Shown one piece after another: positions 1 to 12,477 of a stretch of 64,000 nt of DNA. Under the pieces are notes generated by a model that saw only the letters and a list, made by a program, of their open reading frames with translations, searched no databases and was not told where the DNA came from. This stretch comes from Eutypa lata (Eukaryota > Ascomycota > Sordariomycetes > Xylariales > Diatrypaceae): positions 1,240,001 to 1,304,000 of the forward strand of contig JAKULF010000012.1 of NCBI GenBank assembly GCA_022661535.1, in the 5' to 3' direction. The position numbers were made by a program, and so were the translations under genes. Numbering within the stretch: position 1 is the stretch's first letter; every line of letters begins with the position of its first letter.

Positions 1-178
1 CTTTTGAAGATACTGAAGTTCATCATCACCAATCAACACTCAGCGCCAGGACACGATTGGAATCAGTCATTCATCTATCTATTCATTCATATATAGATTC
101 TTCGACTAACTAATTAACTACCTCTGCTCCCTAGCTAGTCTATCCAACCCCCCAACCCCCCAACCCCCCTACATTCAT
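1..178. other. 3' flank of the oxidoreductase gene
   Basis: AT-rich sequence followed by a short run of CCCCAA repeats at about 146-170, directly downstream (minus-strand sense) of the oxidoreductase stop codon. No gene is visible, and the hairpin element found downstream of the island genes is absent. Confidence 0.6.
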
Positions 179-1514
179 CTACGACAACTGGACCTCGACC
201 TCCCTACTGCTCTTAGCACTCTCCTTCATAGCCTCAATGATCCTCAGCACATCCCTCGCCTGCGTAGCCGGCACCGGGACGTCCTCCTCCTTCCCACTGC
301 GCAGCGCCTCGCCGAAGAGCTCGTAGATCTTCCCGTAGGTCTGGGGCTCGACGGTCGCGTACTCGCTCTCCACGGCGGCGGCCCCATCGCCCTCGACGAC
401 CGTCAGCTTGCCCGCCCAGCCGGGCCCCTCGTGCCCGTACCCCGCCTCGCCGGGTCTGGGGGCCCCCGGGGTCCGCAGCTGGTCCTCCTGGGGGTCGAGC
501 CCGAACTTCCGATAGCTGCCCTTGGACCCGCGCACCCAGAACCGGGGCTGCTTGGCCTCGGCGCTGAGCACCGAGATGCGCACGTTGACGATCAGCCCGT
601 TCTCGTAGTACAGGTGCGCGGCGACGCTATCGATATCGACATCCTTCCCTTTGGACAGGAGCGCCCCGGAGGTGACCCCGTCCCGCTGGCTCAGGAACTT
701 CGCGAAGACGGACTTCGGGGCGCCGAACAGCGCGTACGCCTGGTCGACGAGGTGGGCGCCCAGGTCGTAGACGGCGGTGCCGCCGCGCTCGAGCTCCAGC
801 GACGCCTTCCACGAGGCGGCGGCCGGCTTCGCGGCCCGGTACCGGTCGAAGTGGGTGTCGAGCTCGACGACGCGGTCGCCGAGGGCGCCGTCGGCCAGCA
901 GCTGGCGCACCGTCAGGAAGTCGCTGTCCCACCGCCGGTTCTGGTACACGCAGAGGAGGCGGCCCTTCGCGCGCGCGAGCGCCACGAGCGTCGCCGCCTC
1001 GGCGCTGCTCGGCACGAACGGCTTCTCCACCAGGGCGTGCTTCCCCGCGTTGAGCGCCGCGCTCGTGAAGGGGAAGTGCGTCTCGGGCGGGGTCGACACG
1101 ATCACGACGTCGAGGGACGGGTCGGCGAGGAACGTCTCCAGCGTCGTGAAGTGCTTGATCGAGGGGTGGTCCGTGGGCGCTGAGGATTCCGCCGTGGGGT
1201 GTCGCTGGAGGATCGAGTGTAGGGTAAAGGCTGGTGTGGTCGTGATGAAGGGGATGTGGAAGACTTTGGCGGAGAGGCTGTTGGTGAGGAGAGGGGGAGA
1301 TATAGTGTTAGTCATACATATATTTATCGAGAGGCGTGGAAGCTACTCAGGTTAAAGGGAAAGAGGGAAGTGAGAGTCAGGGTGAGGGTCAGGATGAGGG
1401 GTGGAGGGGGAAGAAGGGGATGGGGTGGTGGAGAGTGAAGAGTGAAGGGCGAGAGATGGACAGGAGTGCTCACCCATAGCCAATAACGCCTACGTTGAAC
1501 TTGGACGCTGCCAT
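179..1514 (-). CDS. Gfo/Idh/MocA-family NAD(P)-dependent oxidoreductase
   Basis: Two exons, 1474-1514 and 179-1277, join across a 196-nt intron with donor GTGAGC and acceptor AACAG. The short first exon supplies the Rossmann glycine motif GVIGYG, and the join completes GVIGYGLSAKVFHIPF, a start typical of the family; without exon 1 the nucleotide-binding loop is missing. The product is 379 aa. The N-terminal half is the NAD(P)-binding domain, with VVIVSTPPETHF and the family's EKP motif (HALVEKPF). The C-terminal half is the alpha/beta substrate domain, with YDLGAHLVDQA. Family members oxidise or reduce sugars, inositols and related cyclic compounds, probably in the cytosol here; the substrate cannot be read from sequence. 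The gene is divergent from the NAD kinase. GC at third positions is high, unlike the island genes downstream. Confidence 0.9.
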
Positions 1515-2610
1515 GGTGTCTTGTTTGGTGCTGCGTAGGTAGGTATGTGGTAGATTAGGATGGGTTGGTTGAAGTAGGTGTCTAACTGGGAGAGAGGACT
1601 GAGAAAGTTCAAGTCATGGAGGAGAATCCGGAGGGTAGACACGGAATATATATACACGTTAGAAGATATTATAAAGGATTATAAATCTATGGGAACTACA
1701 GAACAACCTATGAAAGGGAATGGCCTTGAACCTCTTGAAGACGGGAACTATCTACCTACATAGGTAGGTAATGTCGAGAGAAACTGTAGCTCGGAGGCTA
1801 CGAGTAAGTGTGGTGGGGTTGGTTTACCTATACATGCATGTATGTATATACCGTTAGTCGTCCAGCATGCGTGTTGTATAGCTACATTATTTCCTCTGAC
1901 CGAGTGAGGTTCAGTTTCCTCTTTCTAGGATAGAAAGTTTGTACTGTAGACCTTGAAAAATCCATTGCTTTACGCTATGTAACTTCAGAAAAAACAGCGT
2001 GATGCGTGTGATGGGTTTTCTTTCTCATACTTACTTGATCATGATATTCTAGAACTTAGAGCTAGAGAACAGCTTCTCATTGGACAACTGCTATTTTCAC
2101 CTGAACTGGTAAGGCTTCCCGGCTTAGTCAGGACTTAAGCCGAACTATAGCGGGAGCGGTCGCGCAGCTGCTACATAGTTACATGCCACACGCCACACGT
2201 CATAATTAACTGGGTGGGTGATGGAGGGGTATATCCTCAGTATAGGAATAATGTATGGGGCTACTGATAAGATAAAGCTTATTTTACTTCCTTGACGATC
2301 TACGTGAACTTCCTGAATAGGGACCTACTGAGTACACGACGTACCTGTTGGCATCTTCATAAGGTCTGTTTGTCCGTCCGTCCGTCTTCTTGCTAGCAGA
2401 AAGGTTCTCTGAATATACTGCCTACCATATATTAGTGTAGATAATTCCTTAATTATATCTCAAATTACTGATTGCTCCCCTTAGAATAGTCCGTGTCTGT
2501 CATGTGGCAACTCGACCACCGCTTTTATATTGGTCGTCTTCTCTTCCCATAGCGAGCAACCGAAACTGTAACGCCGCCCCTCCCTCTCCTAGCTCTTAAT
2601 CCAGGGCATT
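1515..2610. promoter_or_regulatory. Shared upstream region of oxidoreductase and NAD kinase genes
   Basis: A 1.1-kb intergenic stretch between two divergently transcribed genes must hold both promoters. It is AT-rich, with several TAGGTAGGT and TATATA tracts. No credible ORF is seen and no specific operator could be recognised. Confidence 0.5.
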
Positions 2611-4191
2611 ATGCCTTTTCGATTCCAGAGTTGCTCTCGTCTACAGGTGTCTAGACGACCATTATCACCCCCCCATCAGCCATCATGCCACCACCCCCCA
2701 TCCCGAGTCCAGCTTCCAACCAAACGAACCTTCACCTCGACACCCCGCCGGCGCGAACTCCTCGACGTCTCCTCCCTCCCTAACCGCATCCTACCGCAGT
2801 ACAAAGAGAACCCCTCGGGTCTGCTATCTCTGCAATGGCCGGAGCCCCCACGGAACGTACTGATCGTACCGAAGCTCCTAGCACCGCATGTCACCGAGGC
2901 GGCGGTGTCGTTCGCCCGCTACATCGCCAGCGAGTACCCGGGTCTGCGGCTGATCTTCGAGCGGGGTGTCGCCGAGGCCGTCCACGACCTGCTGCCCTTC
3001 CCCGTCTACACGTCCGATCGCCCGCCGACTACCGCCTTCCCCGACAAGATCGACCTCGTTGCCACGCTCGGCGGCGACGGCACCATCCTGCGCGCCGCTA
3101 GCCTCTTCAGCTTGCACGCCTTCGTCCCGCCCATTCTGGCCTTTAGTATGGGCTCGCTCGGCTTCCTCGGGGAGTGGAAGTTCGAGGAGTATAAGCGCGC
3201 CTGGCGCGAGGTCTACATGAGTGGTAGTCGCGTCGCGGTGACGGACCTGCAGGGCCCGCATACGCAGACTGCGGCTGCTGCGACGGGGGTTGGCGACCAG
3301 CAAACTGACGGCAATGATGATGAGAAACTCAATGATGCGTGGAGCGGTGTGCGGGGGAAAAGCATGGGTACCAACCGATCAGCCCGGGTTATGCTCCGAA
3401 ACCGTTTGAAGGTTGGCGTCTATGACAGCTCGGGTGTCAATGTCAACGAGCACCTGATGCCTACGTCGACATCGACATCAACAACACCCCAGAACCTAGC
3501 AGCAGCAACACCAGACTACAACAGCCCAGCGGGGACCTTCCACGCGATCAACGAGCTGGTAATCCACCGGGGACCGAACCCGCACCTAGCCTACATCGAC
3601 GTATTCGTGAACGGGCACCACCTGACGGAAGCGGTAGCCGACGGGCTCCTGGTGAGCACGCCGACGGGCAGCACGGCGTACTCGCTGTCGGCGGGGGGCA
3701 GCATCGTGCACCCGCTCGTCAAGGCGCTGCTGCTCACGCCGATCTGCGCGCGCAGCCTCAGCTTCCGCCCGCTCGTCCTCCCGCTCAACAGCCGCGTCAC
3801 GCTGCGCCTCGGGGCCCGCCACCGCGGCGACCGCCGCGGCCTCGAGGTCAGCGTCGACGGGAAGCGCCGTGCCGGCGTCGACTTCGGCCCCGGCACCGAG
3901 ATCCGCGTCGAGGGCGAACGCATCGTCCCCGCTGCGGGTGGCGGCGGCGCCTGGGTTGGGGGTGTCCCCTGTGTGATTCGGTCGAGGTCGCCGCGTAGTA
4001 GTATTAGGAGTAGTGGTATTAGAGGAGGGGGGGCTGATGCCGCTACTACTACTAATGGCTCTACTGTTGCTGGCGAGAAGGGAGGACATAAAGACGCTGC
4101 TGGGGATACGATCATTACGGAGGATGATGATGGTTGGGTTGGTGGGCTGAATGGGCTGTTGAAGTTCAATTATCCGTTTGGGGAGGAGTAA
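2611..4191 (+). CDS. POS5: NAD(H) kinase, mitochondrial POS5-like
   Basis: A single 526-aa open frame. NAD kinases phosphorylate NAD(H) to NADP(H). The catalytic GGDG motif lies at about residues 154-157 (ATLGGDGTILRA), followed by GSLGFLGEW, the conserved NE box (HAINELVIHRG) and the nucleotide-binding block ADGLLVSTPTGSTAYSLSAG with FRPLVLP. The first 50 residues are rich in Arg and Ser, lack acidic residues and include KRTFTSTPRRR, as expected for a mitochondrial presequence, which points to a Pos5-like enzyme feeding matrix NADPH rather than the cytosolic paralogues. A 60-70-residue low-complexity insertion (about 210-300) sits between the Rossmann core and the NE box, and the acidic/Ser-rich tail is also longer than usual; both may be lineage-specific. 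The ATG at 2611 is the first in frame and starts the presequence. Confidence 0.92.
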   Translation: MPFRFQSCSRLQVSRRPLSPPHQPSCHHPPSRVQLPTKRTFTSTPRRRELLDVSSLPNRILPQYKENPSGLLSLQWPEPPRNVLIVPKLLAPHVTEAAVSFARYIASEYPGLRLIFERGVAEAVHDLLPFPVYTSDRPPTTAFPDKIDLVATLGGDGTILRAASLFSLHAFVPPILAFSMGSLGFLGEWKFEEYKRAWREVYMSGSRVAVTDLQGPHTQTAAAATGVGDQQTDGNDDEKLNDAWSGVRGKSMGTNRSARVMLRNRLKVGVYDSSGVNVNEHLMPTSTSTSTTPQNLAAATPDYNSPAGTFHAINELVIHRGPNPHLAYIDVFVNGHHLTEAVADGLLVSTPTGSTAYSLSAGGSIVHPLVKALLLTPICARSLSFRPLVLPLNSRVTLRLGARHRGDRRGLEVSVDGKRRAGVDFGPGTEIRVEGERIVPAAGGGGAWVGGVPCVIRSRSPRSSIRSSGIRGGGADAATTTNGSTVAGEKGGHKDAAGDTIITEDDDGWVGGLNGLLKFNYPFGEE

Positions 4192-4776
4192 TGCGTGTGT
4201 GAATGAATTGGATTAATGGGCAAGTATTCTTGATGGTGATGCTGGCAATGGAATGGACGGGCGAGCGATGGGCGCGCATCTTCTTCTAGGCCTTGTTTGC
4301 ATTGTACTTTTAGTTTTGGACTATGATTAGGTACCTGGGTTGGTTATGCCATCTCCCCCTTTGCTGAAAGGAAGGATGGGGGTTTGCACTTGGATTCGGA
4401 GTTGCATATATGATAGCGTCTGTATATACACAATCAACAACTATGCTGTATGTAAATCATTGGCATCATCATGTGTTGTCTGTACTACTTGTATACTTGG
4501 AATGGTCCTTAAGTCCACATCTGAAGAGGACTGGTGTATATTAAGATAGGTGTCATGTCATGTCGAACATCTCGAGTTGGATCCTACACTTTCTAAATAT
4601 CAAGTTGGTTGGGCCCTCACTATGGTTGGTAGTTTATGTTCATTCATGTGATGGATCAGTTGTCAACATCCTGGGATTTGAAATTGCACGAGACACCGTG
4701 TCTTGATATTAACCTGTCTTAGCCATAGAGTTTCTAGCCAACTATGTAACTACCTAGGTATCTGTCTGTAGAAACA
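4192..4776. other. Convergent intergenic region
   Basis: The 3' flanks of the NAD kinase (+) and the E2-like gene (-). AT-rich, no convincing gene, no hairpin element of the island type. Confidence 0.5.
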
Positions 4777-7315
4777 TTACAAAGTATACCTCTGCGCTCT
4801 GAACGCATCCATTACCTGAGCGAGCGCTCTGCTCAGTCCGGGACCATCTGTCCCCCCCAGCAGTCCCGATATAGCCTCCTGGGTCGCTTGCACAATATCA
4901 ACGGCATGGATGCGCAAGTACAAACGCACCGTCAGGTGCCAGAACGGCGTGGTGTTGACGTTGGTAGGAGCAATCTCGGACAGTACGCCATTGTCAGCGT
5001 GAACACTCTCTGCCCAAGGCAGGATTGCATGCATGAGAGTCCAGGCACGGACCTCGTTGTTGTAATGCTTTGCCATGTACGCATTCGTCCGATGTTCTCT
5101 TCCTGGCTCGTTGTACCAAGGTTGTTCACACAAGATCATGGACTGAATACTCACGAGCACCTGCAAGATCGTTGATTGGCCAGGGCGCCAGGGCTCGCCG
5201 GACCATGTACCGAGGAGCGAGAGACAGACTGAAAGCACATGTTAGCTAATTAATTCTATTGTCCTAATGTTACCTAGTCAATCAAGAACCAGGGGTTTAG
5301 TGTGCCACTTACTCTTCCCATCTTCGTAGAGGTTAGGATTGAATCGGATTGATCCCCCGTTAGTAGTTAGAAAGCGCATAAGTGGCGGCGAATATGGATA
5401 TTCCAACGGACAGAAGAGATCGAATTCGAAGAAGCCGTACTCATAGGGAGTACCTTTCGTACCGACGATCAAGATCTTCATCATGTCTAAACGCGAACTC
5501 GCGTAACGGATAAAAATTCCCTCTGGGAGGGATGTCCGCAAACCCGAAATCTCCGTAATCAATCGTTTCATTCGACCACGGGGTGGCACTTGGCTAGCTA
5601 CTTCTCTTGCTAGGGTCGCGAAGGAGAAGTTTGCAAACATCATCTGGTCTGGGATGTCTCGAACCCCAGCTTGCCGATGCCATTCGCCTACGCTCCAGAC
5701 GGTCGCAGCGTCTCCACCGGTGATGTCCATCTCGTTTCGGAATCGATCTTTGTTCTGGTTGATTACGTCGGAGACTTTGTGAAGCCTCATACTGAGTGCG
5801 ATCATGTTCTGTCCTTTGATGTCCGAAAATTCATCAGCATGTGGATGGGCGTGGTGTAGGACTGAACGAGCTTGCTCGATTAGGGTCCCGATAAGTGTCA
5901 CAAGCGCCGTGCCTGTATCCTTTGTCGCGATCTTGGATGCTGGGATTCCTTTCTTGCTTTCGAATGAAAGATCAAGCAGACTTCCACCCTTTTCATGGTA
6001 TATAGGGTGATCATTGTAGATAAGGCGCGCCGTAGCTTCATGGCCACTGAGAGCTTCAACAAAGTCTAACATTCCGTCGTACAAGAAGCATCGCAGGCTA
6101 GCCTCCTCGATCGAATTGATTCTAAGCATAGACGCCGCTCGTTCCATCAAGGGGCTACGTGCGACGATGAATGCCAAAGGGCCGGGTAACACAGCCTTGG
6201 AAGTGCTGTCCTGCTGCTCTTGTGAAAGTAGAACAGCTACGAGTCGGAAGTAGGCTTCCTATACCACATTTTCAAGTTAGCAATTGTTCGATAATGGTAT
6301 TGTCTAGATGACCTTCAACTAAGCCCAAGGGGCTAGGTTGGCGAGACACTAGAGCGCTAGAGCGCTAGACATCATGTCGCTAAGACGACCTGTCGATGGA
6401 ATATAAGCAGGAAAGAGGTTCGGCGACTGACTTGAATAGGGTCATCTTCATTCGAGGCTTGCTTGGACGTTTCAACCTGCTCTTGTATTAGCACATGTAG
6501 TTTATCAAGACACAATCGTGGACTGATTGCATTCAGACGGCATACTAGACTTACAGGCTTAGGTGCATGAGGAATGGAAGACGTATCCCACGAAGCATCG
6601 GTGATAGAGCCATAACCTACTCCTCTTGCTATAGCTGACGGAAGGTTCGAAGGTTTCAGATAACGGTCCTGGATCTTGCTAACCACGTTCAAGCTGCGCA
6701 TGGTCTCGAACAATCGAGATGGTACTCGGTGCCAGCCGCAACAGAGCGCCCAGATTGCAAACAGTCGTCCCTTTGGACATTTGCAGCAACTAACGGTGAA
6801 TGTCTTTCCCTCAATGTTGATCGACATGTCTGTGAAGCGTGTTACCGCTTTTTCACAACCTGGGCATGTGATTGCTCTGCAGGACAACGTTCTACACGGC
6901 AGGCCACACAGGATTGGTCCTAAAGATAGAAAGAAGATCAGTTTCAACATGTTCTCTGCTATACTGTGTATGTAGGGAGTATATGATGAATTGTATGATG
7001 AGATAGCTCCTCCCTTTGTTGCTATCATAGCATCGCTGTATACTAAGGAGTCAGTATGGACTTACCTCTATCCGTTGAAATCCAGTTTCTCGTCATTTTG
7101 ACAACATCACCTGGTTGTACGGAGGCTCTCTTGTGACAACCAGCGCATGTCGTTGAGGACATACTCTGTACGAAGTTCTGCAGTGGGACGATGGTCTGTT
7201 GAATTAATCTGCGATCTTCAGGAGATAGCTCATCATCAGATGAAGATGGCCCAGCACCTTCTGCCTTGTCGAGCTCCATGGGCACCGGCCCTGTCTCGTC
7301 ACGGGAACCTGCCAT
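4777..7315 (-). CDS. Large ubiquitin-conjugating enzyme, BIRC6/UBE2O-like E2
   Basis: Exons read as 7066-7315, 6555-6919, 6432-6476, 5313-6258 and 4777-5228, giving 685 aa. The C-terminal third is a UBC fold: FDLFCPLEYPYSPPLMRFLTTNG, then FNPNLYEDGK joined by splicing to ICLSLLGTWSGEPWRPG. Cys537 in that block is the predicted ubiquitin thioester site. FNPN instead of HPN is characteristic of BIRC6/UBE2O-type large E2s. The N-terminal part holds several Cys pairs (TCAGCHKR, CPGCEKAV, SCCKCPKG), a likely zinc-binding module. All junctions preserve frame; the one before Cys537 has branch site GCTAAC and acceptor TTTCAG. The 78-nt intron 6477-6554 is a multiple of three and can be read through. 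The ATG at 7315 gives MAGSRDETG; an upstream in-frame extension looks non-coding. Substrate and E3 partners are unknown. Confidence 0.85.
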
Positions 7316-9379
7316 TATTTCCTTCTGCACAGCAGGTACCAGAGGAACCGATGATAGCCGCAGTGTATTCAGGAGGTAGTCGGCGACATGGGAAGAAAAG
7401 AATTGTCTAGAAGAAAGAAAGAACGAACGAAATAAAGTCTTGGGAAAGAAATGGTCGACGACGTGAGGTAGGCACGACAAAGTGGAAAGAAACAACCGAC
7501 GACGCGAAAATGAGGACAAGACCTAAGATATGAAGAGTTGATTGTCTAAAAGGAAGGCATCGACGATGCAGGGGATGATAAAGTCGACGATACAGGGAGG
7601 AGATGATAAATGACCGGAAAAAGAAAAGGCACGTAACGAAAAGTCAAGAGAGCCGACGACATAGAAAGAATGGTCGACAAATTGATGAAGGGAGTTAGAA
7701 ATGAGAGGGTGAACTCGTCGTGAAGAGAAAAGGCTCGGCCATGTGGGAAAGTTGGAAGTGTGAGGAAGAAAGGATTGTTGTTATGGGAGATAATTAGTTG
7801 ACTGAATTGGTTGACAGAGTTAGTCGACAGTGTAAGACAAGAGTGGAATAATATGTACTAATAATCAAAAGTACAAGCATTCAAGAATATAAAATAAAGA
7901 GTAGGCAGATCTGGGGTATGTTGAATCAACAACATACAAGGAAAACAATTGTAGATATGGGAGGAGAAGAGTCATCAACATGAACGAGTACATGTATCCA
8001 AGGACTGACGACCACATTTACAGACAACACAGGCATTGAAGCAGTGCCTATCTATTCCTAAACTTTCAGCATGTTCATGCTAGTAGATATAAGCCATATA
8101 TGGATTAATTAAGAAAAGAAGACAAGCTGAATAGAGAAAAACCTCACAAGGCAGAGAATGGTTAAACTGATTGCTTCAACTTGGAGGACGTCGACATCTT
8201 AGCAGTCACGTGTATCTGGTCATAGGAAATAGCATACTACTATTATGTACCTAAGGTACTAACTATTGATTGCTCCAAATCCGCCAATTATCAGCCTTGA
8301 AAGGTATACTAAGGTACACTAGGTATGTAGCCGGCCGTTGGAATCTTGAGGTAACTTTCAAGGCTGTCAGGCTGTCAGGCTGTTTGTATGTAAGTATGTA
8401 CAATAAATACCTACATAGGTAGGCATCTACGGTGCTGGGTGCCTAAGCGACCTACCAGCCTACCGACCTGCCCACCGACCTAATGCACCTAGTTAGGTAT
8501 ACATAACAAACATTTGTGTGCACTTGTAGATATGAACCGCCTCAATAGACAGGAATGCTAAGAGGTAGAGTTCACAGCACTGTGAACCAAGCTGTGGCAC
8601 GCCGGTCGCTAATCTACCCAGGTCGATAACCTAGACACATGCCTGCATGCCTTAATGACTCGGGACTACATACCCACGTAATAAAGGAAGACCTACGTCC
8701 TTGGAAGCTTAGGTACATTCATGTAGGTGGGCTAGACTGGGCTGGCAGGGGATGTCTTGAAAGGAGTTATAGATTTAATATATCGAGAAGATCTTCTTTA
8801 ATATCTCTCTTTCAGGTAGATCTAAGAATATCTACAGTGACAATGGGAGCAGTAAAGCTGGACTCGAACTTCAATATTGGAATACCTACATCCTAGGTAG
8901 GTACTTACCTGATTAGGTATGTACCAGGGCTATTGAGTGCTAATAGTCTAAAAAATGGAGCATGAATCATAGCTAAGAACAACCCCGCCAACCCCGCCAA
9001 CCCCGCATTATAAGCTTAAGCTATGGAGTTCAGGGCCACATGCAAATAGCGTCATCAGGTACCTAGCATAAGTATACATACCTTAGGTACATACATAGGC
9101 ATGCTTCGCGGTAGACATACCCCTTCACTGAATTCATGCTTCGTCGCCACAGAGCTGTATGATCTGAATGATTGAAACAAGTGAGTATTATCGAGTTCCT
9201 TATGTTGTTGGCTCTGTTGTCGAGTAGGTATCAAATATGGATAAGCATATTCGTTCGTCATCCAGTCGCTCTCCAGCAAATACAAGGTAGACAAATAATA
9301 GGATAGTCAAAATCGGAATACTTGCCAGGATGTTGCAGTTCTACAAGGACACGTTGAAAGAGGATTTGGGAGATATGAC
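7316..9379. other. Intergenic, no supported gene
   Basis: Two kilobases of AT-rich sequence with scattered CCTAGGTA/TAGGTAGG motifs. Only short open frames without recognisable motifs occur. Confidence 0.5.
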
Positions 9380-10110
9380 CATGAGCTTCTCATGGTGTTT
9401 GCGCCCGTACAAGACAGTAGACCCTACGAGTTCCGGGGCTTCCCAGCATCAAATGTAGGATATGTGACCCGAGCGCACCATCCTCTACATATGTAGCATT
9501 GGCGAGTACAACGACAGCGCCCCTTTTCACAGTGCTTGCACCAGGTATTGGGCCTTCGGACATCTTTATGCTTGTTAACAAACACCCACATCAAGGCGCC
9601 ACAATCATAAAGTCTGTTGATCCGGGCTGCTACGGAATTGATGGTACTGGAATTGTAGATGACATTGATAATATGGCACAGTCCAAGGGAGCAACCTGTC
9701 CTCAGTGAATTTTCGTATTTGTATACAAGCCATTGAAGCTGCCTCGCCGATGAAGGCCCTCGTCCAGATTAGCTTCATAGCCTACCATCTTGGAAAGTTC
9801 GGCAGCTGTCCTTGAGAGTAGCTGATTGCCCAGTGGGAGCCCCTGATTGATATGAACGACTGATAGCTGCCGGATAGCGCTCTTGTGTTTGGCGTTGCAG
9901 GATCGTACCTTTGCTGCTCTTCTTTAAGGGTCCTTCTCCTTCTGGTGTCTGAACAGCTATTAGATCCGACTTCGACAGACTGGTATAGCTTGGTATATCA
10001 TGGTGAATCTGAACATCTCGATGTATGTTCGCGGAAATTAACAATGCGCCCTCGATCGGTGGAGGGTCAAACTCTTTCTATTGACCAGGGCAAACCGAGC
10101 ATCGGCCCTA
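9380..10110 (-). pseudogene. Remnant of NRPS-like adenylation-thiolation-reductase enzyme
   Basis: On the minus strand, three pieces lie in the order expected for an adenylate-forming reductase but in different frames and with stops. At 9900-9990 the translation contains PLKKSSKGTILQRQTQERY, resembling the end of a fungal AMP-binding domain (the K-GT-R-T box). At 9620-9800 a weak carrier-like stretch ends in VIYNSSTINSVAARI. At 9390-9581 GAVVVLANATYVEDGALGSH continues into ILHLMLGSPGTRRVYCLVRA, matching the start of the NAD(P)-binding thioester reductase domain. Upstream sequence (10110-10900) may be the rest of the adenylation domain but is too eroded to read. Such enzymes activate and reduce acids in secondary metabolism; this copy cannot be functional. 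The domain order supports the call; the identity is inferred from motif memory. Confidence 0.6.
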
Positions 10111-12064
10111 TAGTTATATAATGATAGTTATCGTACCTAGGTAATGACAGGTATTGGACATTGTGGAGTCCTGTCAAAACAAACTCGACGTCGCATAAGA
10201 ACCATGATCGCGGTTCGTCTTTGCCCGAGCGGCATCGTGTTCTGCGTGTTTAACAGCACCCTTCACCAAGGTATCCCCCCTATACTCAAATACACAGAGA
10301 TTCGAATCGTTAATCGAGGGAAGGTATTGCAAATCAATTTCAGTGGTAGTCTCGATGTGATGATATTAGAAATCCACATTCGGCACTGCCTATTCGCGAC
10401 ACAACATTGATGCTATTCACAACTGGCTTGCTACCAATTGTAGCCGGCAGTGCTGCGCCCACAGTCTCACCGCGTGCTACACAATAGCCCTCGTGATCCG
10501 AAAACAACTTTCCGAGAAGAACTAAATCATGTCACCGCTTGTCCATGTCCTGAAACAATCGACAAGACCACCGTGGTACAATAGAGTCGTCGTCAATGTT
10601 CCGGCAGGGCTTCTCCTGCTCACCTTAGCAGTACTCTGACCGCTCCATATCCAATGACTCTGAGCGATAGTTTTGGTAGACCAATTGATGTAACTAAAGT
10701 GTGACGGACATAGACGACGTCATGTGTCCGACGTCTTACTATAAAGCCACTTTGGATGCTGGAATCCCTTCGCCATAGTGTATACGATGTTGTTTCCATC
10801 TTGATGCTGTTCCTGAGGTCAGTAGCATGAGATTTGCTCGTATCGCCAACCGAAATTGTCTTGATATTGAAAACCTGACACAGGTACTCAATTACCATCC
10901 AGTCTAACTAGGGCTATACCTAGAGTAAGTGCTAAATCAAATGATACCATTAAGTAGTTGCTGCGATTCGAATATTACCTGGTTATTCAGTAACAATTGG
11001 TTATTATCTTATAATAAATAGTATAGGACATGATGATGACCTAAGTAGTCTCAGAGTTGACTACAACTCAGAGATCGAGTTCATTGAGCCTCTTAGTTCT
11101 ATGCCATCATAGGAGACTTCCCAAGTTGACAGGGGTAAATATCGAACATGGCAGCGAAGGCTAACTATGAACACGCCCACACTGTCTAATTCTAGAGACG
11201 CCTCACAATTGGGATCTGGTGTTTTGGTCACCCGTATGTTAACTAAATAGAGCTATGTTCGCCTAATGAAGTTCTATTCAATCGTAAGGGTGCTATTGTG
11301 ATGGCTGTCGAGGAGTAGGAGATACTCATCAAGTGTGGGGACTACATGTACGTATGTACTAGGTAATTGGAGTCTCTCCTGTCCGACGTGTCGTCTCGCT
11401 GCATTTCACACTTAGATGTTACAGAGCAAGTAAAATGTATGATAATCTAGACTGAGCGTCAGATGTCTTGATCTTCCGTAAATGTCACCAATGTCCTACA
11501 GGAATCGAGCATGGATTCAGTCCGTTGATATACAGTAGATCATGTTTTCAATGCCGCGCTTAATGCAGCCAAGAGAAGGGGGCTGTGGACTACAGTGGAG
11601 GTTCCAGTTTCCAGGTTTTGTCGACGCTATCGTGACCAATTGCCTGTTTTAAATGACACACATCTGTGCGACACGATCCACTCCAGGTCTTATCGAGCAT
11701 GTAAATTGCTAAGATCTATCTGTATGTGGTATGTTTAGCTGTGACATCATCCCTGTAATTTGGCTGCTTCCACACTTCAGCTGGCTTGGACGATTGAGCC
11801 ATACCCTATGAGCAACCTACTAACCACCTACGTAGGTAGGCACGTTACACTAAATAGCAGGCTGCCTCCGGGAGGCACTACATAACAAGCGTTTCCTTCC
11901 CCTCATTCGACTTCTTTTCTAACCTCCCACCCTCATCAACAACAAACACTACTGCCTTGCACACTATCAATACCTACCAACCCTGCGGTATCTTCGAACC
12001 AACACCTAGTACCCTTCAAGTATATCTAACCGACATACGATAATACAAGAATATATCTATCACC
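10111..12064. other. Intergenic, possibly more of the decayed NRPS-like gene
   Basis: No intact gene. The first 800 bases could be an eroded adenylation-domain region on the minus strand. The last 200 bases are the promoter of the small gene at 12065, with CT-rich and ACAAACAC tracts just before the ATG. Confidence 0.4.
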
Positions 12065-12477
12065 ATGGATTTCGTCAACAAGTTTACCGGCGGCTCCAAA
12101 GACGGCGAGGACAAGAAGCAAGAGGAGCAATCCAGCCAGAAGCAAGAGAGCAGTGGAGGTGGCTTCATGGACAAGTTGCACGGCATGGCTGGCGGCGGCA
12201 AGGAGAGCGAGAAGAACGAGGATGCTCTTGACAAAGGTTCGTCCATCCATTCCCTATTGGCTTTAACTAATCATGCCTGTTTCCACTGCTGACGTCTGTT
12301 GATTGGTGATGTCTAGGAGTGGATTGGGTCCAGGAACATGTCCTAGGACAGGGAGACCAGAGCAATGAGAGCGCTGTCGAGCAGGCCAAGGATGAGCAGA
12401 TCTCAGACTTCGTTCGCGGCCAGTACAAGAAGCAGACGGGAAGCGACGTCCCAGTGAAGGACAAGGAAAGATTCTAA
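12065..12477 (+). CDS. Small hydrophilic conserved fungal protein
   Basis: Two exons, 12065-12236 and 12317-12477 (80-nt intron, donor GTTCGT, acceptor GTCTAG), encode 110 aa. The N-terminal half is very hydrophilic and low-complexity (GGSKDGEDKKQEEQSS, two Gly-rich patches). The C-terminal half is ordered and typical of a small family widespread in filamentous ascomycetes: GGGKESEKNEDALDKGVDWVQ, then NESAVEQAKDEQISDFVRG and a Lys-rich tail. There is no signal peptide or membrane segment, so it is probably cytosolic. Its biochemical role is not known to me; the composition resembles stress-induced hydrophilic proteins. The splice is strongly supported because the second exon restores the family pattern in frame. 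Confidence 0.8.

Noticed and set aside
431..1183. A 250-codon plus-strand ORF
   Set aside because: Antisense to the oxidoreductase in GC-rich sequence; Arg/Val/Gly-rich composition and no motif. It is a shadow of the real gene.
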